Below are positions 13,975 through 15,420 of a stretch of 15,420 nucleotides of DNA, piece by piece. This DNA comes from Bacteroidales bacterium. Lineage in GTDB: Bacteria > Bacteroidota > Bacteroidia > Bacteroidales > UBA7960. The DNA lies in NCBI GenBank assembly GCA_003557805.1, contig PWNY01000006.1, positions 1 through 15,420 on the forward strand, written 5' to 3'. The stretch's first letter is position 1. Each line of letters starts with the position of its first letter. A model generated the notes under the pieces. That model had not been told where the DNA came from and ran no database searches. It saw only the letters and a program-made list of their open reading frames with translations. A program made the translations under genes and the position numbers.

Positions 13975-14004
13975 CAAAATTAATGTATTCCACCAAAACA
14001 CAAA
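13975..14004 (-). promoter_or_regulatory. promoter of the AbgT-family gene
   Basis: The minus strand reads TTTG (14004-14001), 18 bases, then TAATTTTG (13982-13975), matching both Bacteroidota elements with the same spacing as the sigma-operon promoter. The inferred start is near 13968, about 62 bases ahead of the ATG. Confidence 0.7.
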
Positions 14005-14067
14005 AAAAAATCGCGCAATATTATACATCAACCCGGGGCAGAACAAACCCACCAGGCAGTATAGCGC
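14002..14067 (-). terminator. weak candidate terminator of the T9SS-sorted protein gene
   Basis: On the minus strand GCGCTATAC (14067-14059) can pair with GTATA and GCGC (14026-14013) with a 5-base bulge, and nine T's follow (14010-14002). The loop is long (32 bases), so the fold is uncertain. The T-tract is next to the -33 box of the transporter promoter. Confidence 0.3.
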
Positions 14068-14097
14068 AGCTTACAGCTACACATAAAGAAAAACTCA

Positions 14098-15420
14098 TCA
14101 GCGGATTATTGTAACCGTTCCTTCGGCATATCTTGTCTTTCCCATCCTGGTATACCTGAGGACATAGAAATATGTCCCGTCGGGTGCATTTGCGCCATCC
14201 CACCAGTTGTTGTAATAGTCACTGTGTTCAAACACCTTTTGGCCCCAGCGGTTATATATTACCATCTGTGCATTGGGATAGTGTTCCAGGTTCTCGATCT
14301 CAAACAGGTCGTTTATACCATCGGCATTTGGGGTAAAGACATTTGGAATGGTAAGGTCGCAGTTCTGCTCTGTTACCTCTATGTCAAAGAAATCAGTGCA
14401 ACCTGTTGCAGGATCTGTAATCGCAACCGTATACAGTCCAGGATCCTTGACCATAAGGGTATCATAGGTCCTTTCAGGCAGGTCAACGCCAGCAAACTGC
14501 CACTGGTACTCCCACCCAAAACCATCACTGTTTATCGGGTTGACAGTCAACAATGTGGAGTCGCCCTCACATATCGGGATCTCCAGTTCCGAGGTGATCT
14601 CGGCTTCAGGCAGCGGCAGGATCTTAACTTCAACACTCGTGGTGTAGCTGCACCCAAAGTTGTCGACAACCTCGAAATCAAACGAATGCTCACCTGGTTC
14701 ACTGACCTGGACAGTAGCTGGGTTTCCTTCAAGGGGGGAGCCGTTCCTGTACCATTTCTCTTCAACAATCTCAGGTGAGAAAATCAATGAATCAGGGTAA
14801 AACTCCTCGCTGAACAAAAGCGTCCAGCCATATATATGTCCGGATTCACCAAGGGTATGATCATCTGCACGCAATGTCCAGGTGCCGTTCAGGGTACTTC
14901 CGGCAAAAGCGTTCAAACTCTCTTCGGGGGTATAATTACCTGGAGGAAGGTATTCCGCATTGAAATAGTAATTACCGGCATTGTCAAGATACTCATGGTA
15001 AAGGGGGGTGGTTTCAGCCATAGTGCCATATTGAGGCAGGGGAGAGAAACAATATGAGTATGGCCTGCCCGGAACATTGTCATCCCATACGACCGGCTCA
15101 CCCAGGTTGACCGCGGGGCCGTTGTAGGCCTTCAACTCTACGACCGTGCCGTTGGGGGATTCAAGCTCAAATCTCAACTGTGACTGGTCTATATGTTCAA
15201 TGCTGACGCAGATAATATCAAAATCCTCAGCAGATAATATTTCTGTTCCTTCGGTAAAAACATCGAACTCCAGGCTCGACTCATAATACTGGTTTCCTCC
15301 GGCACCGATAAGAACGGGCGGATCTTCATGAACCTCGGTTGGGAAGCCTGTCCAAACAACCGGTTCTGCAGAACCATATAATGTAAACACCTCACCTGCA
15401 CAGGCCGTATCGACAGAAGC
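14098..15420 (-). CDS. secreted protein with P-like domain, Ig/PKD-like modules and T9SS type B sorting domain, 5' end cut by window
   Basis: This is the C-terminal 440 residues of a larger protein; the frame stays open to the window edge, so the GTG at 15390 is not its true start. Residues 50-205 of the partial product resemble the beta-sandwich P domain of proprotein convertases: FELESPNGTVVELKAYNG and LNGTWTLRADDHTLGESGHIYGWTLLF match the usual layout. Residues 210-268 and 275-350 look like Ig/PKD-type modules. Residues 355-440 form the gliding-motility-associated C-terminal domain (type B T9SS signal), from IPNVFTPNADGINDLFEI through MVIYNRWGQKVFE and WWDGANAPDGTYFYVLRY to the final VTIIR. 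Such proteins cross the outer membrane through T9SS and are released or attached at the surface. P domains often accompany peptidases or adhesins, so a catalytic domain may lie upstream, outside the window. Confidence 0.92.
   Translation of the reverse strand, partial: ASVDTACAGEVFTLYGSAEPVVWTGFPTEVHEDPPVLIGAGGNQYYESSLEFDVFTEGTEILSAEDFDIICVSIEHIDQSQLRFELESPNGTVVELKAYNGPAVNLGEPVVWDDNVPGRPYSYCFSPLPQYGTMAETTPLYHEYLDNAGNYYFNAEYLPPGNYTPEESLNAFAGSTLNGTWTLRADDHTLGESGHIYGWTLLFSEEFYPDSLIFSPEIVEEKWYRNGSPLEGNPATVQVSEPGEHSFDFEVVDNFGCSYTTSVEVKILPLPEAEITSELEIPICEGDSTLLTVNPINSDGFGWEYQWQFAGVDLPERTYDTLMVKDPGLYTVAITDPATGCTDFFDIEVTEQNCDLTIPNVFTPNADGINDLFEIENLEHYPNAQMVIYNRWGQKVFEHSDYYNNWWDGANAPDGTYFYVLRYTRMGKTRYAEGTVTIIR

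Noticed and set aside
15388..15390. GTG as start codon of the T9SS-sorted protein
   Set aside because: The frame stays open to the window edge with the same composition, and there is no signal peptide after the GTG; the gene is simply cut.

Overview
The window comes from a member of the Bacteroidota, probably a Bacteroidales or Marinilabiliales-like lineage. Four things point there: a type IX secretion system (T9SS) type B C-terminal sorting domain, an ECF sigma factor paired with an anti-sigma-like beta-barrel protein, the gene order yceD-rpmF-plsX-fabH, and promoters of the Bacteroidota kind (TTTG ... TAnnTTTG). All protein genes but one are on the minus strand. No tRNA, rRNA, CRISPR array, insertion sequence or prophage gene was seen, so this looks like chromosomal core plus lineage-specific sequence.

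Region by region, in the minus-strand reading direction: (a) 14098-15420, the C-terminal part of a large secreted protein with a proprotein-convertase P-like domain, Ig/PKD-like modules and a T9SS type B tail. (b) 12356-13906, an AbgT-family transporter with its own promoter, a tandem 20-bp repeat in its leader and a strong terminator. (c) 10021-12264, a cytoplasmic helical protein with C-terminal TPRs. (d) 9584-10020, a 437-base stretch without a convincing protein gene. It holds a probable terminator of the TPR gene and a nested inverted-repeat structure ending in a terminator, which together look like a small structured RNA of about 200 nt. (e) 8786-9583, an unrecognised lipoprotein. (f) 8177-8725 and 6805-8148, an ECF sigma factor and a membrane-spanning beta-barrel protein, transcribed from a clear promoter that overlaps the longest sigma ORF and so argues for a later start. 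(g) 6055-6792, on the plus strand, a membrane-anchored SagB-type nitroreductase-family protein. (h) 2587-5817, a 1076-residue multi-cofactor oxidoreductase that fuses what are usually separate subunits of dye-linked proline dehydrogenase/HCN synthase/opine oxidase-type enzymes. (i) 1-2491, the yceD-rpmF-plsX-fabH operon, with fabH cut by the window edge.

The yceD-rpmF-plsX-fabH operon links a ribosomal protein to phospholipid and fatty acid initiation. The sigma/barrel pair is probably a self-contained envelope regulatory unit. The two redox genes (g and h) are divergent, but nothing in the sequence shows a shared pathway. The most interesting items are the all-in-one oxidoreductase, the candidate RNA at 9640-9838, and the barrel protein that also carries an inner-membrane segment and an anti-sigma-like N-terminus.
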